A DNA stretch of 36,398 bases from JAWVZB01 sp033722375 (GCA_033722375.1 JAWVZB010000017.1:1-36398); one strand, 5' to 3'. Shown: positions 1 to 7,789, counted from the first letter of the stretch. Translations and numbers: made by a program. Notes: generated by a model not told the origin, from the sequence alone.

Positions 1-465
<465 letters not shown>

Positions 466-506
466 CTACTAGAACTATCTGCTCGCGCTCGCTATGGAGT
501 TCGAAG

Positions 507-528
507 GACGCCCGATCGGGTGTCTTTT
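507..528 (+). other. Hairpin with short T-run in the 23S-5S spacer
   Basis: GACGCCCGA (507-515) is followed directly by its G:U-tolerant complement TCGGGTGTC (516-524), then TTTT (525-528). With a four-base loop this leaves about seven pairs. A second hairpin, GGTGGCC/GGCCACC, lies at 551-569. Both sit between 23S and 5S of one operon, so they are more likely RNA-processing or antitermination structures than terminators. Confidence 0.45.
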
Positions 529-581
529 CGACAACTGAACAGGACCGCTAGGTGGCCCCAGAGGCCACCCGAAACGCCAAG

Positions 582-701
582 TTTGGCGTGGCATGAGCGG
601 AGGGGACACACCCGGTCACATTCCGAACCCGGAAGTTAAGTCCTCCAGCGCCGATGGTACTGCGGGGGAGACCCCGTGGGAGAGTAGGTCGCCGCGCCAC
701 C
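582..701 (+). rRNA. rrf: 5S ribosomal RNA
   Basis: The sequence carries the standard actinobacterial 5S core: GGTCACATTCCGAACCCGG, then AAGTTAAG, CGCCGATGGTACTGC and GGGAGAGTAGGTCGCCGC. Helix I can be drawn between about 584-592 and 691-699, with one G:U pair. Length is about 120 nt; each end is uncertain by a few bases. It follows the 23S gene by roughly 115 bp. Confidence 0.95.
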
Positions 702-712
702 TTTTCTCTCTT

Positions 713-749
713 CGACGCCGCTCCCATCCGGGGCGGCGTCGTTGTCGTT
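713..749 (+). terminator. Rho-independent terminator of the rrn operon
   Basis: A strong stem pairs CGACGCCGC (713-721) with GCGGCGTCG (733-741). Three more pairs (722-724 with 730-732, one of them T:G) can extend it, leaving a five-base loop. A T-rich tail TTGTCGTTG follows. It lies between 5S and the first protein gene and is the natural end of rRNA transcription. Confidence 0.75.
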
Positions 750-769
750 GACAAGCCAGGTAGGACACC

Positions 770-1540
770 GTGAACGATCGTCGTCACCGCCCCGTGGGCA
801 TCGACCGTGCCAAGCGGACCAAGGGCGCCCCGCCCCGTCCGTCCAAACAGACGCGCACGCCGCCCCGCCCCGACCTGCCGACCGACGCCCCCGTGGACCT
901 TCCCAAGGGCGTGGTCCGGGAGCTCAAGCGTCAGATCCGCGCCGAGGACGTCCGCGAGCCGGCGCTCGTGGCGATGACCCTCGCCTCGGACGCCCTCGAG
1001 GACGAGGACGGCGCGACGGCGCTGCCGTACCTGACGTGGCTGCGTGCAGTGGCCCCGCGGTCGGCGGCGGTGCGCGAGAGCCTCGGCGTCACGCTGTACC
1101 TCACCGAGGACTTCGCCGGTGCGCTCAGCGAGCTCCAGACCTACCGCCGCATGACCTCGCGCCCCGACCAGAACCACGTCATCGCCGACTGCCTGCGGGC
1201 GCTCGAGCGCGGTACCGACCGCATCCCCGAGCTCGTCGAGGAGATGGAGGGCGAGGCTCCGGACGAGCGGATCACCGAAGGCGTCATCGTGTGGGGCTCG
1301 CACCTCGCCGACCGGGGGGATCTCGCCGCGGGGCGCGCGGTCGTGCGTCGCCGGGCGGAGGCGCTTGATCGTGAGGAGAATCCGGTCGAGGAGCATCACC
1401 TCCGCCTGTGGTACGTCGCGGGTGATCTTGCGGAACGGGATGACGACCGGGACGCAGCCGTGCGCTACTTCGAACGGATCGCCGAGCACGTCGAGGGCTT
1501 CTTCGACACCGACGAACGGCTCGCACGGCTCACCGGGTGA
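770..1540 (+). CDS. TPR-type repeat protein, Rv1691-like
   Basis: A 256-residue soluble protein. The first 45 residues are basic and proline-rich (RRHRP, RPSKQTRTPPRP). The rest is a chain of acidic amphipathic helices typical of tetratricopeptide repeats, for example the ALPYLTWLRAVAP, ALSELQTYRRM and AAVRYFERIAEH segments. The GTG start at 770 has AGGTAGGA five bases upstream. In mycobacteria a TPR protein (Rv1691) begins the block that continues with the HAD phosphatase and tlyA, and this gene is placed compatibly, though here separated by inserted genes. TPR proteins act as protein-binding scaffolds; no partner can be named. It is the first gene after the rRNA terminator. No signal peptide or membrane segment is visible. 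Confidence 0.75.
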   Translation: MNDRRHRPVGIDRAKRTKGAPPRPSKQTRTPPRPDLPTDAPVDLPKGVVRELKRQIRAEDVREPALVAMTLASDALEDEDGATALPYLTWLRAVAPRSAAVRESLGVTLYLTEDFAGALSELQTYRRMTSRPDQNHVIADCLRALERGTDRIPELVEEMEGEAPDERITEGVIVWGSHLADRGDLAAGRAVVRRRAEALDREENPVEEHHLRLWYVAGDLAERDDDRDAAVRYFERIAEHVEGFFDTDERLARLTG

Positions 1541-1558
1541 GGACCGCTCCGGCGGCGC

Positions 1559-1930
1559 TCAGGCGGTCGGGACGTCCGCCTCGACACCAGCGGCATCGGC
1601 TCGGGTCAGCTCGCCGAGGTCGAGCTCCACGGCGAGCAGCCGCCGTTCGATCATGGCGAGGCTGTGGCGAGGGTTCTTGATCTCGAGCAGCTGAGCGATC
1701 ACTCGGGCCTGGAGGATGAGGAAGACCATCACGCCGGCGATCAGGACCGACAGCGCCACGATGGCGACGCCGATGGCCGTGTCCCCGTCGGAGAACGCGA
1801 CCCAGGCGAGACCGAACGTGACGCCCACGCCGGCGCCGCAGAGCCCCGCGAGGGCGGTGCCCCACATGCGGAGCTGTGCAGGCGACAGCGACGGGAAGCT
1901 CCCGGTGTCGTTCCAGCCGTTGGCGGCCAC
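1559..1930 (-). CDS. Small two-TM membrane protein, unknown function
   Basis: 123 residues, not recognised. Two hydrophobic segments are visible, at about residues 24-45 and 52-74. A C-terminal amphipathic cytoplasmic-type segment follows (VIAQLLEIKNPRHSLAMIER), ending in an acidic tail. The GTG start has GGGGGAT six bases upstream on the minus strand. It converges on the TPR gene with an 18-bp gap. The arrangement of two helices plus a short coiled or amphipathic tail fits a small membrane adaptor, but nothing in the sequence assigns a role. Confidence 0.6.
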   Translation of the reverse strand: MAANGWNDTGSFPSLSPAQLRMWGTALAGLCGAGVGVTFGLAWVAFSDGDTAIGVAIVALSVLIAGVMVFLILQARVIAQLLEIKNPRHSLAMIERRLLAVELDLGELTRADAAGVEADVPTA

Positions 1931-2025
1931 GATGCATCCCCCGATCCTGTCCCGCTGAGGAGACTAACCCGCAGGTGGCTCGGATCGGCGGACAACTTCG
2001 GGCTCGGTGGGAAAAGTGGCCCGAC

Positions 2026-2082
2026 CGGGCTAGCCCGACGTCACGGAGCGTGGGCGCAGGCTAGCTGTGGATCACGCTCCGT
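2026..2082 (-). terminator. Inverted repeats downstream of the MBL-fold gene
   Basis: ACGGAGCGTG (2043-2052) and CACGCTCCGT (2073-2082) form a perfect 10-bp inverted repeat with a 20-base loop, abutting the stop codon of the minus-strand hydrolase gene. A 12-bp palindrome CGGGCTAGCCCG lies at 2026-2037, followed on the minus strand by an ACTTTTCCC stretch. Termination is the simplest reading. A regulatory site for the small membrane-protein gene that starts at 1930 is also possible. The rest of the 1931-2081 gap shows nothing else. Confidence 0.4.
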
Positions 2083-3092
2083 CACCCGATCTCGGTGAGG
2101 GTGCCCTCGTCCCGCCGGCGGAGGTAGCGGACCAGCCCGGCGGCGTTCGACACGACCGGGGTCAACAGCTCCAGCCGCTCTCGGCTCTCGGGGTCGTCCG
2201 CGGCCGCCGCCTCGTCCACCTCGTCGGCGAACCGCCGCGCCAGCGTCTCGGCGACGTGGTCGAGTTCGTGCTCGGCGTCGTCGACCTCACGCCAGGCCTC
2301 CTCGGCGGTCTCCACCCACTGCGTCAAGCGGTCCTGGGCGTCGGCGAGCGACTCGTCCGGCGGATCGATGGCGCCGTAGTGCGCCAGGTAGACGCGGGAC
2401 GGATCGCGGTCGCGGTAGCGAGTGAGGGACCGCAGGGCGGCCTCGTAGTGGAAGTCGGGTGGGGGAGTGGCGGGGCGCAGGTGACGCATCCCGGGGACCT
2501 TGACACCGACCGAATCGCCACTGAAGATCGCCCCGGTGTCGTGGTCGAAGATCCCGATGTGATGCTTGGCGTGGCCGGGGGTGTACAGGAGCTCGAGCGT
2601 GCGCCCACCGCCGAGATCCAGGTCGTGGCCGTCCTCGACGGCGAGGAGGCGGTCCTCCTCGATCGGGGTGCACGCCCCGTAGACGGTCTCGAACAGGGGG
2701 CCGTAGACGCGCTCGGAGGAACGGTTGAGGCGCTCGGGATCGTGGAGGTGGGGCGCCCCGACCTCGCTGACCACCACGGTGGCGTTGGGGAACGCCTCGG
2801 CCACGTCGCCGGCGCCACCCGCGTGGTCGAGGTGGATGTGGGTCACGATCAGGTAGGCGAGGTCGCCCGCGTCCAGCCCGAGGGTCGTCAGCCCCGCGAT
2901 CACGTTGTCGATCGACAGCGCAGGGCCGCACTCGATGAGGGCGGGGCGGGGGGCCGGCACGAGGTAGCCCGCGGTGACCTGGCTCATCCCGCCGGTCAGC
3001 GTGTCGATCGCGACGTAGCCGTCCGAGGTCCGCTCGACGGGCGGGGCGGGGGCCCCGATCTCGACCTCGTCGCTCCGGTCAGCATCACCCAC
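2082..3092 (-). CDS. Metallo-beta-lactamase-fold hydrolase
   Basis: 336 residues with the MBL metal-binding signature THIHLDHAGG. Further metal ligands sit in TPGHAKHH and SGDSVG, and a distal LAHYG histidine is present. The order (HxHxDH, then H, D, H) matches glyoxalase II/MBL hydrolases, and both metal sites look intact. A helical C-terminal extension of about 100 residues (DRLTQWVETAEEAW onward) may cap the active site. I place the start at GTG 3092 because GGAAGGAG lies five bases before it; a longer frame reaches 3143 but lacks such a site and runs into the divergent SSB-like gene's upstream region. The substrate is unknown; thiolesters such as S-lactoylglutathione analogues are typical for the superfamily. 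Confidence 0.85.
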   Translation of the reverse strand: MGDADRSDEVEIGAPAPPVERTSDGYVAIDTLTGGMSQVTAGYLVPAPRPALIECGPALSIDNVIAGLTTLGLDAGDLAYLIVTHIHLDHAGGAGDVAEAFPNATVVVSEVGAPHLHDPERLNRSSERVYGPLFETVYGACTPIEEDRLLAVEDGHDLDLGGGRTLELLYTPGHAKHHIGIFDHDTGAIFSGDSVGVKVPGMRHLRPATPPPDFHYEAALRSLTRYRDRDPSRVYLAHYGAIDPPDESLADAQDRLTQWVETAEEAWREVDDAEHELDHVAETLARRFADEVDEAAAADDPESRERLELLTPVVSNAAGLVRYLRRRDEGTLTEIG

Positions 3093-3150
3093 GACGGCTC
3101 CTTCCACAGGGCCGCGCAGGGTAGTCCCGTGGCGCGCGGGCACGACGGCG

Positions 3151-3156
3151 TACGGT
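3151..3156 (+). promoter_or_regulatory. Possible -10 hexamer TACGGT
   Basis: TACGGT lies 40 bp before the start of the SSB-like gene in the divergent region, with no convincing -35. It belongs to the TAC-type hexamers seen upstream of many transcription units in this window. Confidence 0.35.
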
Positions 3157-3196
3157 CAGGCCGGGCGCCTCCCGGGGGCGGGAGGAACGGATCGAC

Positions 3197-3556
3197 ATGA
3201 CCACGGACACATCCACCGACGACACCAACCGCGTCCTGCTCCAGGGACGGCTGTCGCGGGACGCGGAGGTGAAGGACCTCCCGTCCGGCGACCGGCTCGT
3301 GCTCCTGCGCGTCGTGCCACGACGGCCCGGGACGACCACCGTCGACAGCATCCCCGTCGCGGTCGGGCCGGCTCCCGGCCGCGGTCAGCGCAAGGCACCG
3401 GGGCAGGCCGGTGCGCGCGAGGTCAAGCTGGCGGCGAGCCTCGAGGCCGACGACCGGGTGCGCGTGGCGGGCAGGATCCACCGCCGCTTCTGGGACGCTG
3501 GGGGCGTGCGCCGCAGCCGGCTCCAGGTCGTGGCCGAGGAGCTCAGCCGCGCCTGA
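3197..3556 (+). CDS. SSB-like OB-fold protein
   Basis: 119 residues resembling the OB core of bacterial single-stranded DNA-binding protein. It opens with NRVLLQGRLSRDAEVKDLPSG (the family's N-x-V-x-L-x-G-R-L-x-x-D-P-E-x-x-x-x-x-x-G), followed by a strand with RVVPRR, a central loop, and DDRVRVAGRIHRRFWD (cf. GDxVxVxGRLxxRxW). It lacks the disordered acidic C-terminal tail that recruits partners in housekeeping SSB, so it is probably an accessory paralogue. The ATG start has GGGAGGAACGG upstream. It is divergent from the MBL gene and convergent with the AstE-like gene. DNA binding is inferred from the fold. Confidence 0.75.
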   Translation: MTTDTSTDDTNRVLLQGRLSRDAEVKDLPSGDRLVLLRVVPRRPGTTTVDSIPVAVGPAPGRGQRKAPGQAGAREVKLAASLEADDRVRVAGRIHRRFWDAGGVRRSRLQVVAEELSRA

Positions 3557-3616
3557 TCGATCCCCGGCCGCCGGACCGGGCCACAGAGGGGTCTGCGATC
3601 CCGGCGCCCCGTCCGC

Positions 3617-4642
3617 TCAGGATCGCTCCGTGTCCTCCTCTGGATCCTCCTCGAGGTCCTCCTCCTCGGTGGGGTCGTCCTCGCTGGGGGCGCGCTCGCC
3701 GGGGACCCCGATGTGGAGGATGGCGTCGCCGGGCGTGACGAGCGGCACCGTCGTCGCCCCGATGACCACCCCCTCGAGGCTGGCGGTGATCGTGGAGCGC
3801 TCGGCTCCCAGCGGGCTCGTGGTCGTCCAGACCTCCTGACCCTCGGCCACCGTGTCGCCGGGTTGGACGTGGAGGTCGAGGATCCCGCCCCGCTCCGCGC
3901 GCAGCCACCGGGACTCGTGCATCACGACCGGAGGCGCAGGTGCGGGTGGGGCGGAGGGGAGCATGTCGAGCCGGTGGAGCACACGGAGGATGCCGTCGGT
4001 GGCCACCTCGATGCAGGTCTCGTCGAAGCGCAGTGCTTCGCCGCCTTCGAAGGTCAGGACCGTCACGCCCCGCTCACCTGCGACGTGGCGCAGCGATCCC
4101 GCTCTTCGGGTCGCGTCGAGGACGTAGGGCGCCCCGAACGCGAGCGCGAGCTCGAGCGCGCGATCGTCGGCGGTGTCGATCCGGAGCTGGGGCACGTTGG
4201 TGCGGCGGTTGGCGGCGGTGTGCAGGTCGATGCCCACCGTGCTGCCGGTCACCACCTCGTCCATCACCAGCCGGGCGATGCGGGCGGCCATCGAGCCGCT
4301 GTGCGATCCCGGGAAGCTGCGGTTGAGGTCCCGGCGGTCCGGCAGGTAGCGCGAGTGGAGCTGCGCGCCGAGCACGTTCACGATCGGCACGACGATCACG
4401 GTGCCCGCCAGGTCGTCGGGCTGCACGCGGCCGAGGAGGGTGCGGCACACCCCGATCCCGTTGAGCTCGTCGCCGTGGACCGCGGCCGTGACGAACACCC
4501 GCGGTCCGGGGACGCGTCCGTGGAGCACCGCCATCGGGATGGTGGTCCGGTCCCCGGTGTAGGCCTCGGAGGCGACCGGGGTCAGATCACGCCGGGTGCC
4601 GGGCGGGATCGTGGCGCCTGCGACGACGACGGGGTCGCTCAC
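3617..4642 (-). CDS. Succinylglutamate desuccinylase/aspartoacylase family amidohydrolase
   Basis: 341 residues of the AstE/ASPA branch of the M14 zinc-carboxypeptidase fold. Zinc ligands are visible as VHGDELNG (H56, E59) and DLHTA (H141). The DLNRSFPG motif (105-112) supplies the substrate-binding Asn-Arg, and TFEGGEA carries the candidate catalytic glutamate. The C-terminal part (about 245-320) is the beta-rich subdomain typical of the family. The last 25 residues are almost purely acidic. The GTG start overlaps the upstream zinc-protease stop as GTGA, so translation is likely coupled. Related proteins hydrolyse N-acyl amino acids or small amides; in several bacteria they accompany RimK-like ATP-grasp ligases. 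No such ligase is present here. Confidence 0.85.
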   Translation of the reverse strand: MSDPVVVAGATIPPGTRRDLTPVASEAYTGDRTTIPMAVLHGRVPGPRVFVTAAVHGDELNGIGVCRTLLGRVQPDDLAGTVIVVPIVNVLGAQLHSRYLPDRRDLNRSFPGSHSGSMAARIARLVMDEVVTGSTVGIDLHTAANRRTNVPQLRIDTADDRALELALAFGAPYVLDATRRAGSLRHVAGERGVTVLTFEGGEALRFDETCIEVATDGILRVLHRLDMLPSAPPAPAPPVVMHESRWLRAERGGILDLHVQPGDTVAEGQEVWTTTSPLGAERSTITASLEGVVIGATTVPLVTPGDAILHIGVPGERAPSEDDPTEEEDLEEDPEEDTERS

Positions 4643-5133
4643 GGGGCGGGGTCGGCAGTGGTGTCGGCGCTGCGCCGAGGCGGCGGCTGTGGTGAGTGCA
4701 GGTAGCCCTCGTCCGGGTCCACCAGGCAGCGGCCGGCCAGGGCAGCCCGACCGAGGAGCATCCGGAAGTTCATGCCGGTCCGGTCCGTGATGGTCACGGG
4801 GGTCTGGATGTCCAGCGGGCCACAGACGACCCGGGTCCGCACCACGTGGCGGAGCTCGGCGTTCGCGCCCGTGTCGCGCACCATCTTGGATCCGACGGCC
4901 GGCACCTCGACCGTGCGCGTGCGGGGTCGGTCCCGGCTGCCCACCAGGAGCACGAGCCGCAGCACCGGCAGGGTCTCGCCGTCGACCTGGTGCTCGCCGG
5001 TGACCTCGACGGACTCCACGTGGAGCGCGCTGGTCCTCGCCCCGGTGTCGAGCTTCACGCGGAGCCGTTCGACGCCGAGCTCCGGCAGCGCCGCCTGCTC
5101 CTTCCAGCCGAGTACCGGCAGCCGTTGCTCCAC
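4639..5133 (-). CDS. Retropepsin-like 'ATP-dependent zinc protease' family protein (RimB/DUF785-type)
   Basis: 164 residues with the family hallmark VKLDTGARTSALHV (the Asp of DTGA at residue 29), preceded by LPVLGWKE, then an acidic-strand region and LLGRAALAGRCLVDP near the end. The DTGA and hydrophobic-hydrophobic-G motifs are those of a single-lobe pepsin-like fold; the historical name 'ATP-dependent zinc protease' is not biochemically descriptive. The start is GTG 5133, with AAGGAGG six bases upstream; a longer open frame exists but lacks homology and covers the opposite HAD gene. A minus-strand TACGCT at 5161-5156 is a likely -10. It forms a two-gene operon with the AstE-like amidohydrolase. 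The C-terminus is proline- and threonine-rich. Confidence 0.8.
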   Translation of the reverse strand: MEQRLPVLGWKEQAALPELGVERLRVKLDTGARTSALHVESVEVTGEHQVDGETLPVLRLVLLVGSRDRPRTRTVEVPAVGSKMVRDTGANAELRHVVRTRVVCGPLDIQTPVTITDRTGMNFRMLLGRAALAGRCLVDPDEGYLHSPQPPPRRSADTTADPAP

Positions 5134-5155
5134 CCCGGGCCTCCTTCCTGCCGTG

Positions 5156-5223
5156 AGCGTAGGTCGCTGGGCCGGGCAGTCACCCGACCTCCCGTCGGGG
5201 TGGGGAGTGCTCACCGCTACCCT
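5156..5223. promoter_or_regulatory. Divergent promoter region with back-to-back TAC-type -10 boxes
   Basis: The minus strand carries TACGCT (5161-5156), 22 bp before the zinc-protease GTG. The plus strand carries TACCCT (5218-5223), only 9 bp before the HAD-gene ATG, implying a very short leader. Between them is a hairpin, CCCGAC (5183-5188)/GTCGGG (5194-5199), which could be an operator. No good -35 elements are visible. Confidence 0.45.
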
Positions 5224-5232
5224 CCGGGCCCC

Positions 5233-6471
5233 ATGTCGGTCATCGAGCGCTACGCCGGACTCATCCTGGACCTCGACGGAGTCGTGTTCCGGGGGCACGA
5301 CCCTGTGCGCGGGGTCCCCGGTCTGCTGCGTCGTCTGCGGAAGAACGATGTCCCCGTCGTGTTCGTCACCAACAACGCGACCCGCACCCCCGGCGAGTGG
5401 GTCGAGGTGTTCGAGGCCGAGAAGATGGAGGTGGACCCGGGCCAGATCGTGAGCAGCGCGGTGGCCACCGCGGACCTCCTGGCGGACGGCGGGCACCGCG
5501 CCTTCGTCATCGGCGAGTTCGGCCTGGTCTCGGCGCTGCGCGAGGCGGGGGTCGAGGTGGTCGACGACCAGGAGGAGGCCGACACCGTGGTGGTCGGCTG
5601 GGACACGCGCCTGACCTACGACAAGCTCCGTGACGCCGCCACCGCGATCCACCGCGGCTGCCGGTTCCTCGGCACCAACCCGGACACGATCTACCCGTCT
5701 CCGGAGGGCCCGTGGCCGGGCAACGGTGCCACCCTCGCCTACCTCCGCTCGGCCACGGGAGTCGCTCCCGAGGTGGTCGGGAAACCGCGGACCCCGCTCC
5801 TCGAGATCGCCGCGACCCGACTCGGCGTCGACGGGCCGGTGCTCGTGGTCGGGGACCAGGTGTCGACCGATGTGACGGCGGCGAGCAACATGGGCTGGGA
5901 CTCGGCCCTGGTGCTGTCGGGCGTCGACACGTGGGTGTCGCTGATCGGTGCGGCCGCGTCGCCGACCTGGGTGGTCCAGGCCGCAGGCGAGCTCGACGGG
6001 CCGGAGCCGCCGGTGGTGCGCCCCGCCAAAGAGGCCGACCTGTCGGACATCCGAGAGCTCCTGCGGGACGTCGGCTTCGACGAGAGCCAGGCCGCCCGGC
6101 GACTGTCGGACACGCTCGTCGCGGAAGCCCCCGGGGGCGAGGTGGTGGGTACCGCGGCCTGGGAGATGGTCGACGCTGCCGCGCACCTGCGTGCGATCAC
6201 GGTGGCGGAGTCCGAACGTGGCCACGGGACCGGATCCCATCTCGTGGTCCGGGCGCTGGACGAGCTCTACCGCCGTGAGGTGGACTGGGTCTACCTGCTC
6301 ACCCCCGGCGCCGACGAGATGTTCCTCAAGCTCGGCTTCTGGAAGGTGCACCGCGACCGCGTTCCCGACGAGGTCCTCGAGACCGCCCAGTTCGGCGCCG
6401 AGTCGGCCGGTGCCACGGCGTTGGTCCGGCGGCTCCGCGACCAGGCGCGCGACCCCGTCGGGGCAGCCTGA
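5233..6471 (+). CDS. HAD-IIA phosphatase fused to GNAT-like domain (Rv1692-type)
   Basis: 412 residues in two parts. Residues 1-255 are a NagD/PGP-type HAD phosphatase: DLDGV (nucleophile D13, acid D15), TNNATRTP, the catalytic lysine in VGKPRTP (K184) and the metal loop GDQVSTD (207-213). Residues 261-412 form a GNAT fold (VVRPAKEADLSDIREL onward) with an acetyl-CoA loop RGHGTG and a late LGFWKVHRDR strand. Rv1692 of M. tuberculosis, which has the same architecture and neighbourhood, is a glycerol-3-phosphate phosphatase that recycles phospholipid head groups; that activity is the best guess here. It converges on the rhomboid gene with a six-base gap. Confidence 0.88.
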   Translation: MSVIERYAGLILDLDGVVFRGHDPVRGVPGLLRRLRKNDVPVVFVTNNATRTPGEWVEVFEAEKMEVDPGQIVSSAVATADLLADGGHRAFVIGEFGLVSALREAGVEVVDDQEEADTVVVGWDTRLTYDKLRDAATAIHRGCRFLGTNPDTIYPSPEGPWPGNGATLAYLRSATGVAPEVVGKPRTPLLEIAATRLGVDGPVLVVGDQVSTDVTAASNMGWDSALVLSGVDTWVSLIGAAASPTWVVQAAGELDGPEPPVVRPAKEADLSDIRELLRDVGFDESQAARRLSDTLVAEAPGGEVVGTAAWEMVDAAAHLRAITVAESERGHGTGSHLVVRALDELYRREVDWVYLLTPGADEMFLKLGFWKVHRDRVPDEVLETAQFGAESAGATALVRRLRDQARDPVGAA

Positions 6472-6477
6472 TCGGCG

Positions 6478-7284
6478 TCACCGCCGCCGGCGGAGGGGTT
6501 CGTGGAACGGGGTCCGTCCACGCCGCGCACGGCGACGGTCGAGGAGCAGCAGCAGGACGATGCCGGCGGCGAACCCGGCGACGTGCGCCTCGTAGGCGAC
6601 CCCGCCCCCGGTGACAGTGGCGCCCGACGACATCACCTGGAGCACGAACCACAGCCCCAGCACGAGCCACGCGGGCAGCGTCACGATCGCGAAGATCAGG
6701 AACCAGCCCCGGATCCGGGCCCCCGGGATGATCGCGGCGGCGAGGTACAGCGGGAACGGCACGTAGGTGTGGACGCCAGCCCGCGGATAGAGGACGAGGT
6801 AGGCCCCGAGGATGGCCGCGATCGCGCCCGACGCCCCGACCAGCACCTCGCTGCTGCCTGGGTTCAGGACCGCGAACGTGTAGGTGGCGGCGAGGCCACC
6901 GACGACGTAGAAGAACACGAACCGGCCGTGGCCGAGCCGATCCTCGACGTTGTTGCCGAACACCCACAGGTAGAGCATGTTGCCGAGCAGGTGGAACCAC
7001 CCGCCGTGGAGGAACATCGCGGTGACTGCCGAGAGCAGCACCGATTTCTCCCCGACCTGGCCGGCGCACCCGCCGATCACCTCTCGGAGCTGGGTCGGGT
7101 CGAGCTGCTCGAAGCCGAGGAGCTCGCGGGGTACCGCCGCCCACTCGTAGAGGAAGGCCGCTGCCTCGCAGGTCTGTCCCTTCGGCTGGAGCACGACGAA
7201 GGCGACGATGTTGGCGGCGAGGAACGCCACCGTGACGAACGGGGTCCGCCGCGTCGGGTTGATGTCGCCGACGGGGATCACCAT
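6478..7284 (-). CDS. Rhomboid intramembrane serine protease
   Basis: 268 residues and at least six hydrophobic segments. The catalytic pair is intact: the GASG motif (150-153, Ser152) and His234 in YEAHVAGF. The upstream HGGWFHLLGNM motif (His98, Asn102) is the oxyanion-region signature. A long polar loop (about 35-80) with CEAAAFLYEW follows the first membrane helix, as in bacterial rhomboids. The C-terminus is strongly basic (RRRARRGR, LRRRR), consistent with the cytoplasmic side. It follows the SCP2-like gene by 25 bp in the same direction, so the two are probably co-transcribed. Substrates cannot be predicted. Confidence 0.92.
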   Translation of the reverse strand: MVIPVGDINPTRRTPFVTVAFLAANIVAFVVLQPKGQTCEAAAFLYEWAAVPRELLGFEQLDPTQLREVIGGCAGQVGEKSVLLSAVTAMFLHGGWFHLLGNMLYLWVFGNNVEDRLGHGRFVFFYVVGGLAATYTFAVLNPGSSEVLVGASGAIAAILGAYLVLYPRAGVHTYVPFPLYLAAAIIPGARIRGWFLIFAIVTLPAWLVLGLWFVLQVMSSGATVTGGGVAYEAHVAGFAAGIVLLLLLDRRRARRGRTPFHEPLRRRR

Positions 7285-7309
7285 CAGCGACCCCTGGCCT
7301 GCCAGCGCT

Positions 7310-7651
7310 TCACAGGAAGGCGCGCAGCCTCAAGAGGTCGGTCATGCTGGCATCGAGCCGGATGCGGTTCTGCGACCAGGCCCGCCGGAAGTCGAGCTCG
7401 CCCGACGCCAGTGCCACCAGGTCCTCGGAGGTGAGCTGGACCCGTATGTCCGGTCGGTTGCCGAGCTCGCCCTCCTTGATGTCGGACAGCTCGCCGTAGT
7501 TCCACTTCGCGTGCCAACTGCGGTCGAGATCGGTGATGTCGGCCTGGACGGTGCGGCGGCTCGGCAGCATCGAGCGGTACTGAGGTGCCACCTGCTGGAA
7601 CTGCTCGGCGAGGTCGTAGATGGTCGTCTCGACCTCGTCCTCGGTGGCCAC
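7310..7651 (-). CDS. SCP2-like sterol/lipid-binding domain protein
   Basis: 113 residues with a short SCP-2-like profile: a charged middle (AKWNYGELSD), then DIRVQLTSEDLVALASGELDF, WSQNRIRLDASMTDLLRLRAFL. The last strand-helix, in which a 'G-x-L-x-F' step precedes a small hydrophobic helix ending at the C-terminus, is typical of bacterial SCP2-family proteins, which form a lipid-binding tunnel. The start is GTG 7651, with GGAGGA seven bases upstream; a TTG five codons earlier is too close to that site. It is divergent from the RibD-like gene and heads a likely two-gene unit with the rhomboid. Ligand unknown. Confidence 0.7.
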   Translation of the reverse strand: MATEDEVETTIYDLAEQFQQVAPQYRSMLPSRRTVQADITDLDRSWHAKWNYGELSDIKEGELGNRPDIRVQLTSEDLVALASGELDFRRAWSQNRIRLDASMTDLLRLRAFL

Positions 7652-7718
7652 CAACCGATCCTCCAACCTCGTGTCCGGCGCGCCGGGCGGTGAGCCGCAG
7701 CGCCGGCGGGAACGCTCC

Positions 7719-7738
7719 TACGCTTCCGGCGGAACGTA
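7719..7738. promoter_or_regulatory. Candidate divergent -10 boxes between SCP2-like and RibD-like genes
   Basis: The plus strand has TACGCT (7719-7724) about 65 bp before the RibD-like GTG. The minus strand has TACGTT (7738-7733) about 80 bp before the SCP2-like GTG. Near-identical GGCGGGAACG and GGCGGAACG direct repeats flank the plus box. No convincing -35 is visible. Confidence 0.35.
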
Positions 7739-7789
7739 CCAGTCACCTGTTCCGCGCCGGCTGCGGGACCCCGACCGTCTGGAGCCCCA

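Noticed and set aside
507..528. Hairpin plus T-run between 23S and 5S as a terminator
   Set aside because: 5S must be co-transcribed, the T-run is only four bases, and a much better terminator follows 5S.
1541..1568. GACCGC/GCGGTC inverted repeat between the convergent TPR and small membrane protein genes
   Set aside because: Only six pairs with a long loop and no T-run; too weak to call a bidirectional terminator.
2067..3200. Long plus-strand frame opposite the MBL hydrolase
   Set aside because: The minus strand carries an intact HxHxDH metal site; the plus frame is Gly/Val/Arg/Asp-rich antisense.
5134..6351. N-terminal extension of the zinc-protease frame across the HAD gene
   Set aside because: No homology in the extension. 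A good AAGGAGG-GTG start exists at 5133 and the plus strand is clearly the HAD-GNAT gene.
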